Origin: Pelagibacterium lentulum
GTDB taxonomy: Bacteria; Pseudomonadota; Alphaproteobacteria; Rhizobiales; Devosiaceae
DNA: 64,000 nt
Assembly (NCBI RefSeq): GCF_003992625.1
Contig: NZ_RZMW01000042.1
Location: 55,341-119,340, forward strand
Direction of reading: 5' to 3'
Shown here: one piece after another, positions 55,693 to 64,000 of the stretch
How the letters are laid out: every line of letters begins with the position of its first letter
How positions within the stretch are numbered: the first letter of the stretch is position 1
Notes under the pieces: generated by a model
What the model saw: the letters and a program-made list of their open reading frames with translations, nothing else
Told to the model about the DNA's origin: nothing
Database searches by the model: none
Program-made: the position numbers and the translations under genes

Positions 55693-55914
55693 GTGCAAGT
55701 AGTCGTTCGCGATAACAATGTCGATCAGGCGCTTCGGGCGCTGAAGAAGAAGTTGCAGCGCGAAGGCGTATTTCGCGAAATGAAGCTGCGTAACTATTAC
55801 GAGAAGCCTTCTGAAAAGAAGGCGCGCCAGAAGGCTGAGGCCATTCGCCGGGCGCGCAAGCTGGCTCGCAAGCGTGCGCAGCGTGAGGCAGGTGTTACTG
55901 CCGGTCGTCGCTAA
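55693..55914 (+). CDS. rpsU: 30S ribosomal protein S21
   Basis: 73 residues, starting at GTG 55693 ([25 protein letters not shown], the family start); the upstream GTG 55684 is less likely. Basic C-terminus. Follows purK, the usual Rhizobiales order. Confidence 0.96.
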   Translation: MQVVVRDNNVDQALRALKKKLQREGVFREMKLRNYYEKPSEKKARQKAEAIRRARKLARKRAQREAGVTAGRR

Positions 55915-55941
55915 TCGACATTTGTTGAACGCTTCATTGCA

Positions 55942-55973
55942 AACGCCGTCCCTTCCGGGCGGCGTTTTCTTTT
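55942..55973 (+). terminator. Rho-independent terminator after rpsU
   Basis: AACGCCG...TCCCTTCCGGG...CGGCGTT then TTCTTTT, 28 nt past the stop. Confidence 0.9.
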
Positions 55974-55998
55974 GTGCCGAAAGCTCCCATCCCCGCGC

Positions 55999-56799
55999 TT
56001 ATTGCAGCGCGGCAGCGTAGAACTGCTTGGTACGCTCCCAGATACCCCGCGCCCACATGTCATTGTGGCCCGCACCGTCTTCGATCCAGATTTCAAAAGG
56101 ATTGGGCGCCTCGGCAAACAGGCGCTCGCCATTGCCATGAGTTATGACGACATCGGCCGTGCCATGCGCGATGAAAAGCGGCTCCTCGACATCGCCGATC
56201 CATTCGTTCGATGGAAACTGATCCATCATCAGAAAACCGACCGGCGCATAAGGATAGCGCTCTGCTGCCACTGCCACCGCAGAATAGAACGGGGTTTCAA
56301 GCACAAGAGCGTCACTATCGCGCTGACTTGCCACCCAGACGGCAGGTGATGACCCCAGCGACCGCCCCCAAATAAGGATCTGGTCTTCACGTTCGGCCAG
56401 CCAGTCGAAAGCGGCAAGTGCATCGTCAAGAATGTTCTGTTGCGTGATCTGACCTGGCGATAGAGGGAATCCGCGATAATCGATAGAAAGAAAGCCAAAG
56501 CCGTCTTCGGAAAAGGCCTGGAAGCGCGCGTACTCGGAGGTGAAACTGCCGGAATTGCCCTTGAGGTAAAGAATGGTCGGCATACCGGGCGATGGTGCGC
56601 CATACCAGCCCGTCACGGTCTCATCATTGGTTGTTGGAATGGATACAAGCTCGGCATCGAGCCCGACATCTGCGATCTCCCACACATCACCATCGGGCAC
56701 AAAAAAGAAAGCTCGCTGATTGAAATAGAGATAGGCGACAACCCCCATATAGGCCACGGCCAGAACGCCTAGTGTCCCGAAAACAATTCGTCTGATCAC
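55999..56799 (-). CDS. Membrane-anchored alpha/beta hydrolase
   Basis: 266 residues. One TM helix at about 5-26, then an alpha/beta hydrolase fold: nucleophile in WGRSLGSSPA near 146, acid TADVVITHG near 215, His in DGAGHNDMW near 245. BEM46/YfhR-like. GTG 56799 has GGAG 8 nt upstream. Substrate unknown. Confidence 0.82.
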   Translation of the reverse strand: MIRRIVFGTLGVLAVAYMGVVAYLYFNQRAFFFVPDGDVWEIADVGLDAELVSIPTTNDETVTGWYGAPSPGMPTILYLKGNSGSFTSEYARFQAFSEDGFGFLSIDYRGFPLSPGQITQQNILDDALAAFDWLAEREDQILIWGRSLGSSPAVWVASQRDSDALVLETPFYSAVAVAAERYPYAPVGFLMMDQFPSNEWIGDVEEPLFIAHGTADVVITHGNGERLFAEAPNPFEIWIEDGAGHNDMWARGIWERTKQFYAAALQ

Positions 56800-56862
56800 G
56801 TTCCATGCTCCATTTTGAACACCCCGCCCCTTGATACCAATCCCATAGCAATTGGCAATCGT

Positions 56863-57510
56863 TCAGGCTGGCAACGCCTCTTCGCCGGTCGCTAACCGGA
56901 ACGCGCGAGCAAAGACCTCTGGCGGTTGTGCGCCCGAAAGCGCAAACTTGGAATTGAAGATGAAAAACGGCACCCCATTGACGCCTTGCTGGCCAGCAGA
57001 ATGAGCCATTAATCGTGTAGCGTCATGCTCACGCTCATCGGCCAGCAGCGCCTTTGCATCGTCTTGGGAAAATCCATGCGTCTGCGCAACCTCGAGCAGG
57101 ATGTCATCGGAAGCAATATTTCTGCCTTCAAGAAAATAGGCCGCAGCAAAGGCCTTGGCCAACGCATACTGTATTTCAGACGGCGCCAGGCGGATGAGTG
57201 TATGCGCCTTGATGGTCGGATAACTCATGGGTTGAACGGAAAGGTCGAGATCGACCCCGGCTTGATGTGCTGCCTGTTCGACGCGCGCCTGCATTGCCGC
57301 CACATCACCCCCGTATTTGGCTTTGAGCCTTTCCCGCGTATTTTGCCCGTCATCGGGGATGGAAGGATCGAGCAGGAACGGGTGATGGGCGATTGTTACG
57401 GTGATGGCTGGGTCAAGTGCCGCCAATGCTGCGTCGAGCCGCGCGGTGCCAATAAGGCACCACGGGCAAATAATGTCGGTAAACAGGTCGATATGAATCG
57501 TTTCAGTCAT
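56863..57510 (-). CDS. DsbA-family (FrnE-like) oxidoreductase
   Basis: 215 residues, thioredoxin fold with CPWC in DIICPWCLIGTARLD near 15 and cis-Pro GVNGVPFFIF near 180. No signal peptide, so cytoplasmic. Related to FrnE and polyketide-type DsbA-like isomerases. AGGA 6 nt before ATG. Lies just upstream of the LysE gene's end on the same strand. Confidence 0.9.
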   Translation of the reverse strand: MTETIHIDLFTDIICPWCLIGTARLDAALAALDPAITVTIAHHPFLLDPSIPDDGQNTRERLKAKYGGDVAAMQARVEQAAHQAGVDLDLSVQPMSYPTIKAHTLIRLAPSEIQYALAKAFAAAYFLEGRNIASDDILLEVAQTHGFSQDDAKALLADEREHDATRLMAHSAGQQGVNGVPFFIFNSKFALSGAQPPEVFARAFRLATGEEALPA

Positions 57511-57583
57511 GAACTTTCCTCGTTCTTACCTTCCAAATGGCAAGGCACACCGTCTGCTGCAAGAGCTTACATAGGCGTAATGG

Positions 57584-58204
57584 TCATACCTGTCGGGTGG
57601 ACAAACCGAGCCAGATGGCGACACCGACCAGAAGCAGCCCAAATATCGCTCCCAACGTTCGCCGCCGTTCCGGTTGCACAAAAAACGGCTGCAACTGACT
57701 GGCCAGCACGACGATCATGGTATGGACAAAGGTGGCGGCAAAAACATAAATCGCCGCCAGAAGAATAAAACTGGCTACTGACGCCTGCGCGGGGAGAAAA
57801 TTCGGCAAAACGGCCAGATAAAAAACGGCCGCCTTGGGATTGAGCAGATTTGTGATCAATCCCCGTCGGAAATAGATGTGCGAACGGGCAGAGTAATCCT
57901 CTTGGCCAACCGGCTTTTGCGCATCGCGCCAGCTATCGTATCCCAGCCAGACGAGATAAAGGATGCCTGCCCATCGGACTGCCTGATAAGCCAATTGGTT
58001 CTGCGCGATAATCGCTGCAAGACCCAATGCTGCAAGCAGTCCGATAATTGCAAGACCCAGCGTGACACCCGCCACGGCAAAGAGTCCTGGCCTGCGCCCA
58101 CGTTCTGCGCTCAACAGCGCCAGATAGGCCATGTTTGGGCCGGGCGTCAGTTCGATGGCCAGCGCAGTTACAAAGAAGGTGGCAAGTGTGGGCAGGGAAA
58201 GCAT
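57584..58204 (-). CDS. LysE-family amino-acid exporter
   Basis: 206 residues, six TM helices: FFVTALAIELTPGPNMAYLALLSAERGRR at the N-terminus with the GPN motif, and NLLNPKAAVFYLAVLPNFL near 120. Typical of RhtB/LysE. ATG 58204 has GGTGG upstream; 58210 is possible. Substrate unknown. Confidence 0.88.
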   Translation of the reverse strand: MLSLPTLATFFVTALAIELTPGPNMAYLALLSAERGRRPGLFAVAGVTLGLAIIGLLAALGLAAIIAQNQLAYQAVRWAGILYLVWLGYDSWRDAQKPVGQEDYSARSHIYFRRGLITNLLNPKAAVFYLAVLPNFLPAQASVASFILLAAIYVFAATFVHTMIVVLASQLQPFFVQPERRRTLGAIFGLLLVGVAIWLGLSTRQV

Positions 58205-58346
58205 GTCCATCCACCACAATTGCCCAACGGAAATAGAAAGAAAAGCCGGAAAGTTTGTTCCTCGCGCCCTTGCCACAAAGGCAGAGAAGTCGGCAACCGC
58301 ATGGCCTTAACGGCATACACTTGACCGCACAAAAGATAAAGGATAC

Positions 58347-58358
58347 ACTTATATAAGT
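58347..58358. promoter_or_regulatory. Palindromic operator ACTTATATAAGT
   Basis: A perfect 12-bp palindrome 28 nt before the SRPBCC gene's ATG, where an ArsR-type repressor (encoded next) would bind to control its own operon. Confidence 0.55.
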
Positions 58359-58385
58359 TTTTTCTTGTATTTATGGAGGAGCTTC

Positions 58386-59018
58386 ATGAGCATCGACTTC
58401 CCGTCCCATCTGGGCGCCGTCAGCCGTACAATTATTGCAGACGAACGTGACGGCAAGCCGGTTCGCAACGTCATTCTCGCCAGAAGTTACACGACCGGCA
58501 TCGACGATCTATGGGATGCCATTACCAATCCCGAGCGATTGCCCCGTTGGTTCCTGCCCGTTAGCGGCGATTTGAAACAGGGCGGGCATTACCAGTTCGA
58601 GGGTAATGCCGGGGGTACAATCACCCGTTGCGAACCGCCCCGCCTCGTTGCCGTCACCTGGGAATTTGGCGGCGGGGTTAGCTGGGTCGAGGTGACGCTT
58701 GCAGCCGATAGCGAGGAGCAAACCAGATTGTCTCTTACCCATATCTGCCCTCTGGACGAGTTCTGGGAACAATATGGACCGGGGGCGGTTGGTGTGGGCT
58801 GGGATCTCGGCTTTCTTGGCCTCGGTCTTTATCTTGCCGGTGCCAGCCGTGACCAGTTCGACGAAAGTGCTTTCGCCGCGTCTCCGGAAGGCGGAAACTT
58901 CATAGCCGGTGCAAGCCAGAGCTGGATGCGGGCAGCGATCCAGGCCGGAGAAGATACCGAACAGGCTAAGGCTGCGGCCAAACGCACCACCGACTTTTAT
59001 ACCGGCGCGAACCAATAG
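58386..59018 (+). CDS. SRPBCC (AHSA1-like) domain protein
   Basis: 210 residues. AHSA1-type START-like fold: RSYTTGIDDLWDAITNPERLPRWFLPVSGDL near 38 and TRCEPPRLVAVTWEFGGG near 80. GGAGG 6 nt before ATG. Followed 7 nt later by an ArsR gene, a very common pair. Confidence 0.88.
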   Translation: MSIDFPSHLGAVSRTIIADERDGKPVRNVILARSYTTGIDDLWDAITNPERLPRWFLPVSGDLKQGGHYQFEGNAGGTITRCEPPRLVAVTWEFGGGVSWVEVTLAADSEEQTRLSLTHICPLDEFWEQYGPGAVGVGWDLGFLGLGLYLAGASRDQFDESAFAASPEGGNFIAGASQSWMRAAIQAGEDTEQAKAAAKRTTDFYTGANQ

Positions 59019-59025
59019 GCGTGCC

Positions 59026-59358
59026 ATGGAAGCATTTGACGTTCTCGGCGATCCCGTCCGGCGCCGCATTCTCGAACTGCTCGCCAATGGTGAGCATCGT
59101 TCGGGCCAGATTGTCGAAACCATTCAGGCCGAGTTCGGCATCACACAGGCCGCCGTATCCCAGCACTTGAAGGTGCTGCGCGACAGTGGCTTTGCCGATG
59201 TCAGGGTCGATGGACAACGCAGGATCTATTCGGTCAATAGCGCTCCATTGCAGCAGGTCGATTCCTGGCTTGAGCGTTTCCGCTTCTTCTGGGAGCCCAA
59301 GCTAAGCGCGCTGGATACCGAAATCGCCCGCGGCAAAAAGCAACGGCGCGCGGAGTGA
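59026..59358 (+). CDS. ArsR-family transcriptional regulator
   Basis: 110 residues, winged helix: VLGDPVRRRILELLANGEHRSGQIVETIQAEFGITQAAVSQHLKVLRDSGFADVRVDGQRRIYSV (about 5-70). No Cys cluster, so not metal-sensing by the classic site; SRPBCC-linked ArsRs respond to other cues. Likely autoregulates via ACTTATATAAGT. Confidence 0.9.
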   Translation: MEAFDVLGDPVRRRILELLANGEHRSGQIVETIQAEFGITQAAVSQHLKVLRDSGFADVRVDGQRRIYSVNSAPLQQVDSWLERFRFFWEPKLSALDTEIARGKKQRRAE

Positions 59359-59374
59359 CCATCGGCTGGGGCGC

Positions 59375-59404
59375 AAAAAAGGGAGCCTTCCGGCTCCCTT
59401 TTTA
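59375..59404. terminator. Bidirectional terminator between arsR and pntB
   Basis: GGGAGCC-TTCC-GGCTCCC flanked by A6 and T5; serves both converging transcripts. Confidence 0.93.
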
Positions 59405-59422
59405 TTGCAGGTGTTATGACGC

Positions 59423-60829
59423 TCAGTGATTAAGCGTCTTGACGATGGTTTCGGTCATCTTCTTGGCGTCGCCGAACAGCATCATGGTGTTGTCGCGGAA
59501 GAACAACTCGTTCTGCACACCCGCATAGCCTGCCGCCATGCCGCGCTTGATGAACAGAACCGTACCCGCCTTTTCAACATCAAGAATTGGCATGCCGTAG
59601 ATCGGGGAAGTCTTGTCGGTCTTGGCCGCCGGATTGGTAACGTCATTGGCGCCGATCACAAAGGCCACATCGGCCTGCCCGAATTCGGAGTTAATGTCCT
59701 CAAGCTCAAACACTTCATCGTAAGGGACATTGGCTTCAGCCAGCAGCACGTTCATATGCCCCGGCATACGCCCCGCGACCGGATGGATCGCATATTTAAC
59801 GTCCACCCCGGCTTCCTTGAGCGCATCCGCCATTTCCCGCAGCGCATGCTGGGCCTGTGCAACCGCCATGCCATATCCGGGCACGATGATGACTTTCGAG
59901 GCGTTCTGCATGATAAAGGCCGCATCTTCCGCCGACCCCTGCTTGACCGGACGCTCTTCCTCGTCCCCGCTGCCAGCGGCGGCATCGTCGCCACCGAAAC
60001 CGCCAAGGATCACCGAGATGAAGCTGCGGTTCATTGCCCGGCACATGATGTAGGACAGGATCGCGCCTGACGAACCCACCAGCGCGCCCGTGATGATCAA
60101 CGCCGTGTTGGAAACGGTAAACCCGATCCCTGCCGCCGCCCAGCCCGAATAGGAGTTGAGCATGGAGACCACAACCGGCATATCCGCCCCCCCGATGGGG
60201 ATGATCATCAGCACACCGAGCGCAAATGCGATGGCAACAATGATCCAGAACAGGATCGGGTCTGCTGTCACCGAAAATACGGCAACCAGCACCACCATCA
60301 GCACGCCTAGGCCGAGATGAATCAAATGGCGCGATGGCAGCAGGATCGGCTTGCCGCTCATGCGGCCATCGAGTTTGGCAAAAGCGATGACCGAACCTGT
60401 GAAGGTGAAGGCACCGACCGCCGCGCCGATGCTCATTTCAATAAGCGCCTGCAATTTGATGGCATCGCCATAAAGAATGTCGAAGGAACCCGGCGCGTAA
60501 AGCGCGGCAGCGGCAACGAAAACCGCGGCCATGCCCACAAGCGAGTGGAATGCGGCGACAAGCTGGGGCATAGCCGTCATCGGTACGCCGCGTGCGATAT
60601 AGGCACCGATCGAACCGCCTATGGCGATACCACCAATGATGAGCAGCCACACAAACGGATCGGAGGGCGCAGCAATGGCCAATGTTGTGAGCACCGCGAT
60701 GCCCATGCCGATCATACCGAACGTGTTGCCCCGGCGCGCCAGCGCCGGATTGGACAACCCACGCAGGGCAAGGATGAATAGCGCGCCCGCTACAAGATAG
60801 AGGACGGCGGCAAGATTTGGAGAAATCAT
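59423..60829 (-). CDS. pntB: NAD(P) transhydrogenase subunit beta
   Basis: 468 residues. Proton-translocating transhydrogenase beta: N-terminal membrane half (about nine TM helices) and a C-terminal NADP-binding half with VIIVPGYGMAVAQAQHALREMAD near 315 and GANDVTNPAAKTDKTSPIYGMPIL near 395. Couples hydride transfer NADH to NADP+ with the proton gradient. Last gene of pntAA-pntAB-pntB. Confidence 0.97.
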   Translation of the reverse strand: MISPNLAAVLYLVAGALFILALRGLSNPALARRGNTFGMIGMGIAVLTTLAIAAPSDPFVWLLIIGGIAIGGSIGAYIARGVPMTAMPQLVAAFHSLVGMAAVFVAAAALYAPGSFDILYGDAIKLQALIEMSIGAAVGAFTFTGSVIAFAKLDGRMSGKPILLPSRHLIHLGLGVLMVVLVAVFSVTADPILFWIIVAIAFALGVLMIIPIGGADMPVVVSMLNSYSGWAAAGIGFTVSNTALIITGALVGSSGAILSYIMCRAMNRSFISVILGGFGGDDAAAGSGDEEERPVKQGSAEDAAFIMQNASKVIIVPGYGMAVAQAQHALREMADALKEAGVDVKYAIHPVAGRMPGHMNVLLAEANVPYDEVFELEDINSEFGQADVAFVIGANDVTNPAAKTDKTSPIYGMPILDVEKAGTVLFIKRGMAAGYAGVQNELFFRDNTMMLFGDAKKMTETIVKTLNH

Positions 60830-60835
60830 CTGCGG

Positions 60836-61129
60836 TTAGCCCTTTTTCTTGTACATCGACAGCATGCGCTGGGTGACAAGAAAGCCCCCAAAGATATTCA
60901 CGCTTGCCATGATCAGAGCGAAAAAGCCGAACCAGCGGGCCGGGCCGTTTTCACCAATGCCCACCGCCAGAAGTGCCCCCACAACGATCACCGAAGAAAT
61001 CGCGTTGGTTACGGCCATTAGCGGGGTGTGAAGGGCCGGGGTAACGCTCCAGACCACATAATAGCCAACGAAAATCGCCAGCACAAAAATCGAAACAAAG
61101 AAAAAGAAAGGATCGACTAGGCCACCCAT
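60836..61129 (-). CDS. pntAB: NAD(P) transhydrogenase subunit alpha part 2
   Basis: 97 residues, three TM helices ([59 protein letters not shown]). ATG 61129 shares one base with the pntAA stop (TGATG). The separate alpha-2 gene is typical of alphaproteobacteria. Confidence 0.95.
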   Translation of the reverse strand: MGGLVDPFFFFVSIFVLAIFVGYYVVWSVTPALHTPLMAVTNAISSVIVVGALLAVGIGENGPARWFGFFALIMASVNIFGGFLVTQRMLSMYKKKG

Positions 61130-62598
61130 CACTGGTCTCCATCTTTTTTGGCCGCAGGCTTTTTGGCGGCAGGCTTGCGAGCTGCAGGCTTGGCCGTGCC
61201 GGATTTTGCTGTACCGGCTTTTGCTGCGCTGGATTTGGCAGCGGCCGGTTTTGCAGCAGACGTTTTGGCAGGCGCGCCGGTTTTTGCAGGCGCTTTCGCC
61301 GTTGGTTTTGCAGCCGTCGCCGATTTGGCCGCAGGCGCCTTTGCAGCCGCACCGGTCTTGGCCGGAGCCTTCGGTTCTACCTTGGCCGCAGCAGAGGCGC
61401 TTTCAGCCTTGGCCGGAGCTTTTTTTGCAGGCGCCTTCTTGGCTGCAGGCTTTGATGCCGCAGCAGGTTTTGGCACGGCAGCAAGCGCCGGATGAACAAT
61501 GGCGCCATCGCGGGTCAGAAGCGTTGCGGCAACCAATTCGTCCTCCCAATTGACCGCCAGCGCCTTTTTCTCCTTGTCGATCATGGTCTCAAGGAAGGCC
61601 AGAAGGTTCTTGGCATAAAGCTGGGATGCGGTTGCCGCGATCTTGCCCGCCATATTGAGTGTGCCGATCACGGTTACGTCCTTATGCACACTCACAGCGC
61701 CCGGCTTTGTCACCTCGACATTGCCGCCACGTTCAGCCGCAAGATCGACAATCACCGAACCGGGCGCCATGGATTCCACCATGGCCTTGGTAACCAGCTT
61801 GGGTGCGGGACGTCCCGGAATAAGGGCGGTCGTGATGACGATATCCTGCTTGGCAATATGCCCGGCGACCAGTTCGGCCTGTGCGGCCTGCTCTTTCTTG
61901 GTCAGTTCGCGGGCATATCCGCCAGTGCCCGAAGCATCCTTGAGCGCCTCGGTCATGATGAATTTTGCCCCCAGCGACTCCACTTGCTCGCCCGCGGCGG
62001 CACGCACATCGGTCGCGGAAACGGCAGCACCAAGACGGCGCGCCGTTGCAATCGCCTGAAGCCCTGCAACCCCGGCGCCCATGACAAAGACCTTCGCTGC
62101 GCGAACCGTACCGGCCGCCGTCATCATCATGGGCAGAGCACGGTCAAACGCCGCAGCGGCATCAATGACCGACTGATAACCGGCAAGGTTGGCCTGGCTC
62201 GAAAGCACGTCCATAACCTGAGCCCGGGTAATGCGCGGCATGAATTCCATGCCGAAGGCCGAGATTCCCGTCTTGGCCAGCGCAGCAAGATCGGCCTCGT
62301 TGCCAAACGGGTCCATCACCGCAAGAACGAGAGCGCCTTTAGCAATGCCGCCAAGCGATTTTGCCTCAGGGCGCCTGACGGCCAGAACGACATTAGCGCC
62401 CTTGAGCGTTGCCGCGGCACCGGCTTCGACTTTGGCACCGGCAGCCGCATAAAGCGCATCGGGAATGCGCGAGGCCTCGCCAGCGCCTTTCTCGACGCTC
62501 ACCTCGGCACCGAGCCCCACGAGCTTGGTTACGCTGTCCGGTGTCGCCGCGACACGGGTTTCGCCGCCTAGGCGCTCACGCAAAATAGCTATTTTCAT
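61129..62598 (-). CDS. pntAA: NAD(P) transhydrogenase subunit alpha part 1, with Lys/Ala/Pro tail
   Basis: 489 residues. The catalytic part (1-375) is normal: [23 protein letters not shown] start, NAD-binding [26 protein letters not shown] near 170, and [14 protein letters not shown] near 265. After residue 375 a 114-residue low-complexity tail follows, almost all Ala, Lys, Pro, Ser, Thr, rich in [11 protein letters not shown] repeats (61132-61473). Usual alpha-1 subunits stop near 375-385. ATG 62598, AGGA just upstream. Confidence 0.93.
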   Translation of the reverse strand: MKIAILRERLGGETRVAATPDSVTKLVGLGAEVSVEKGAGEASRIPDALYAAAGAKVEAGAAATLKGANVVLAVRRPEAKSLGGIAKGALVLAVMDPFGNEADLAALAKTGISAFGMEFMPRITRAQVMDVLSSQANLAGYQSVIDAAAAFDRALPMMMTAAGTVRAAKVFVMGAGVAGLQAIATARRLGAAVSATDVRAAAGEQVESLGAKFIMTEALKDASGTGGYARELTKKEQAAQAELVAGHIAKQDIVITTALIPGRPAPKLVTKAMVESMAPGSVIVDLAAERGGNVEVTKPGAVSVHKDVTVIGTLNMAGKIAATASQLYAKNLLAFLETMIDKEKKALAVNWEDELVAATLLTRDGAIVHPALAAVPKPAAASKPAAKKAPAKKAPAKAESASAAAKVEPKAPAKTGAAAKAPAAKSATAAKPTAKAPAKTGAPAKTSAAKPAAAKSSAAKAGTAKSGTAKPAARKPAAKKPAAKKDGDQ

Positions 62599-62782
62599 GA
62601 ATCCTGCCCTAAATTTGCACCGGCACCACAACAAGCGTGGCCCTGACCGTGCACCCCCGTTTTTCCGCGTTCGACCTCCGACTGTGCGGCCCGCTCACAT
62701 TACAAATGAAGAGCGGACCAAAAAACGCGAAAAAACTAAAACCAGAATTGCCAAATCCGAACCGCTCGGAAAGGCATCAACT

Positions 62783-62956
62783 CTAGTGGATAAAGATGAA
62801 ATATAGCGCGATCAGGATGATACCGATCACGATACAGGACCATTTGGCCATTTCGAGAAAGCCCTTATAGGTGCGGTTATGCTCCTGGAATTCCTCGCTC
62901 TTCTGCTTTTCGCTGATGGGCTTGTTGGAGTAGGTTGCAACTTGGTTTTCGGCCAT
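62783..62956 (-). CDS. aa3-type cytochrome c oxidase subunit IV
   Basis: 57 residues, too short to be found by length alone: MAENQVATYSNKPISEKQKS then one TM helix (CIVIGIILIALYFIFIH). Matches the small bacterial CoxIV family that wraps the aa3 core. AGGGA 7 nt before ATG. Stands apart from the main cox genes. Confidence 0.85.
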   Translation of the reverse strand: MAENQVATYSNKPISEKQKSEEFQEHNRTYKGFLEMAKWSCIVIGIILIALYFIFIH

Positions 62957-63000
62957 CACTATTCCCTTGGCGTGGTCGTTTCAATCTGTGTGCCCTCCCC

Positions 63001-64000
63001 CTATTCGGGTTGGGCGGATTCCAGTTCGTCGATAAGCCCTTCGATCATCGAAAGACCCAGCGACCAGAAGCCCGGATCGCGGGCGTCAAGTCCGAAGGGC
63101 GCGAGCAGTTCGGAGTGATGCTTCGATCCTCCGGCCCTGAGCAGGCCGAAATACCGCTCGGCAAACCCTTCATTGGCCTTTTCATACTGCGCATAGAGCG
63201 AGTTCACAAGGCAATCGCCAAACGCATAGGCATAGACGTAGAACGGCGCGTGTATGAAATGTCCTATATAGGACCATAGCGCCTCATATCCGTCATTGAG
63301 TTCAATACCGGAACCCAGACTTTCGGCGGATACCTCCATCCAGAAGGCGTTGATTTCCTCGGTCCGCAACTCGCCTTGCCGCCGCGCGGTATGCACCTTG
63401 CGTTCAAACGAATAAAACGAAATCTGCCGCACTACGGTATTGAGCATATCCTCGACTTTCGAGGCGAGCATGGCAAAGCGTTGCTGCTTGTTTTCCGTTG
63501 CCGAGAGCATCGCCCGGAAGGTCAGCATTTCACCGAAAACGCTGGCGGTTTCCGCAAGGGTCAGTGGCGTCGGTGCCATCAATTCCCCCTGCTCCGCAGC
63601 GAGCCGCTGATGCACGCCGTGCCCGAGTTCGTGCGCCAGCGTCATCACATCGCGTGGCTTGCCCATATAATTAAGCATCAGATAGGGATGCGCTGTCGTG
63701 ACCGTAGGATGCGCAAAGGCGCCGGGCGCCTTACCTTCGCTTGCCGCTGCATCGATCCAGCCCGAATTGAAGAACGGCTTTGCCAGATCGGCAAGTTCGG
63801 GCGAGAAATTGCCATAGGCATCAAGCACAGTACGGGTAGCGGTATCCCAGTCAAACACACGATCATCGCTTGTCGGCAGCGGGGCATTGCGATCCCAGGC
63901 ATCGAGCTTTGCCTTACCGAACCACTTCGCCTTCATCTTGTAATAGCGATGCGAAAGGCGCGGATAGGCATCGCGCACCGCCGCTTCCAGCGCTTCGACA
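63001..64000 (-). CDS. Oligoendopeptidase F (M3 family), 3' part
   Basis: The gene's 5' end lies beyond the window. The visible 332 residues include the zinc motif HELGHGVHQ, the TLAETASVFGEML segment, EINAFWMEVSAESLG and ALWSYIGHFIHAPFYVYAYAFGDCLV near the C-terminus. Cytoplasmic zinc peptidase for short peptides. Partial at the window edge. Confidence 0.92.
   Translation of the reverse strand, partial: VEALEAAVRDAYPRLSHRYYKMKAKWFGKAKLDAWDRNAPLPTSDDRVFDWDTATRTVLDAYGNFSPELADLAKPFFNSGWIDAAASEGKAPGAFAHPTVTTAHPYLMLNYMGKPRDVMTLAHELGHGVHQRLAAEQGELMAPTPLTLAETASVFGEMLTFRAMLSATENKQQRFAMLASKVEDMLNTVVRQISFYSFERKVHTARRQGELRTEEINAFWMEVSAESLGSGIELNDGYEALWSYIGHFIHAPFYVYAYAFGDCLVNSLYAQYEKANEGFAERYFGLLRAGGSKHHSELLAPFGLDARDPGFWSLGLSMIEGLIDELESAQPE

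Overview
The window is ordinary chromosomal DNA of an alphaproteobacterium, most probably of the order Hyphomicrobiales (Rhizobiales). Devosiaceae (Devosia/Pelagibacterium type) is my best guess, but that is inference. The signs are: GC-rich DNA; the order ruvC-ruvA-ruvB-ybgC-tolQ-tolR-tolA-tolB-pal-cpoB-tilS-ftsH-glmM; the cell-cycle genes rcdA (DUF1465) and trcR (DUF1013); split transhydrogenase genes pntAA/pntAB/pntB; a stand-alone aa3 oxidase subunit IV; purE-purK-rpsU; DUF1192, DUF4164 and ZapA; and a rhizobial-type palindromic intergenic element. I see no prophage, insertion sequence, CRISPR array, rRNA or tRNA gene.

Layout. 1-9.5 kb: a repeat-rich end, an ABC-F ATPase, a 40-residue lipoprotein beside a DUF4168 protein, a BenE-type transporter behind a perfect operator-like palindrome, an outer-membrane beta-barrel protein, glmM, a methyltransferase and a soluble two-PAS chemoreceptor. 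9.7-22.6 kb: a long minus-strand block for cell-envelope integrity (Tol-Pal), membrane proteolysis (FtsH), tRNA modification (TilS) and Holliday-junction processing (RuvABC), with a YcaQ-type glycosylase gene lying between tolB and pal. 22.8-26.1 kb: a diguanylate cyclase, yebC, ymdB, a 5-formyl-THF cyclo-ligase and, directly upstream of the ligase, a 6S RNA.

26.1-30.0 kb is a cobalamin operon. A minus-strand cobalamin riboswitch precedes a leader ORF and a Shine-Dalgarno-masking hairpin, then a CbiX-like/[2Fe-2S] ferredoxin fusion and a BtuF-BtuC-BtuD importer. A Zur-box-like inverted repeat lies just upstream. 30.0-32.0 kb: a truncated VOC gene, a nucleotidyltransferase-like gene, a MOSC protein, zapA and a DUF4164 gene. 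32.2-40.1 kb: a central-carbon cluster (tkt, gap, pgk, class I fba) with an SH3 protein, a divergent ThiE-like gene and a Sel1 protein. 40.2-43.8 kb: efp, suhB and a MotA/MotB-like stator pair of unknown role.

43.8-54 kb: an ABC exporter, rpmE, rcdA, DUF1192, a quinone oxidoreductase, trcR, a TSUP transporter, two divergent YdcH-like genes, a siderophore-interacting protein and a DEAD-box helicase. 54-64 kb: purEK, rpsU, a hydrolase, a DsbA-family protein, a LysE exporter, an SRPBCC/ArsR pair, the pnt operon (PntAA has a 114-residue Lys/Ala/Pro-rich tail), a tiny cytochrome oxidase subunit IV gene and the 3' part of an oligoendopeptidase F gene cut by the window edge.

Most genes are conserved housekeeping genes. 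The most novel material is regulatory: the riboswitch plus leader-ORF plus hairpin arrangement, the benE and SRPBCC operators, a candidate C-rich sRNA, the stator pair, and a short repeat shared by both ends of the window.
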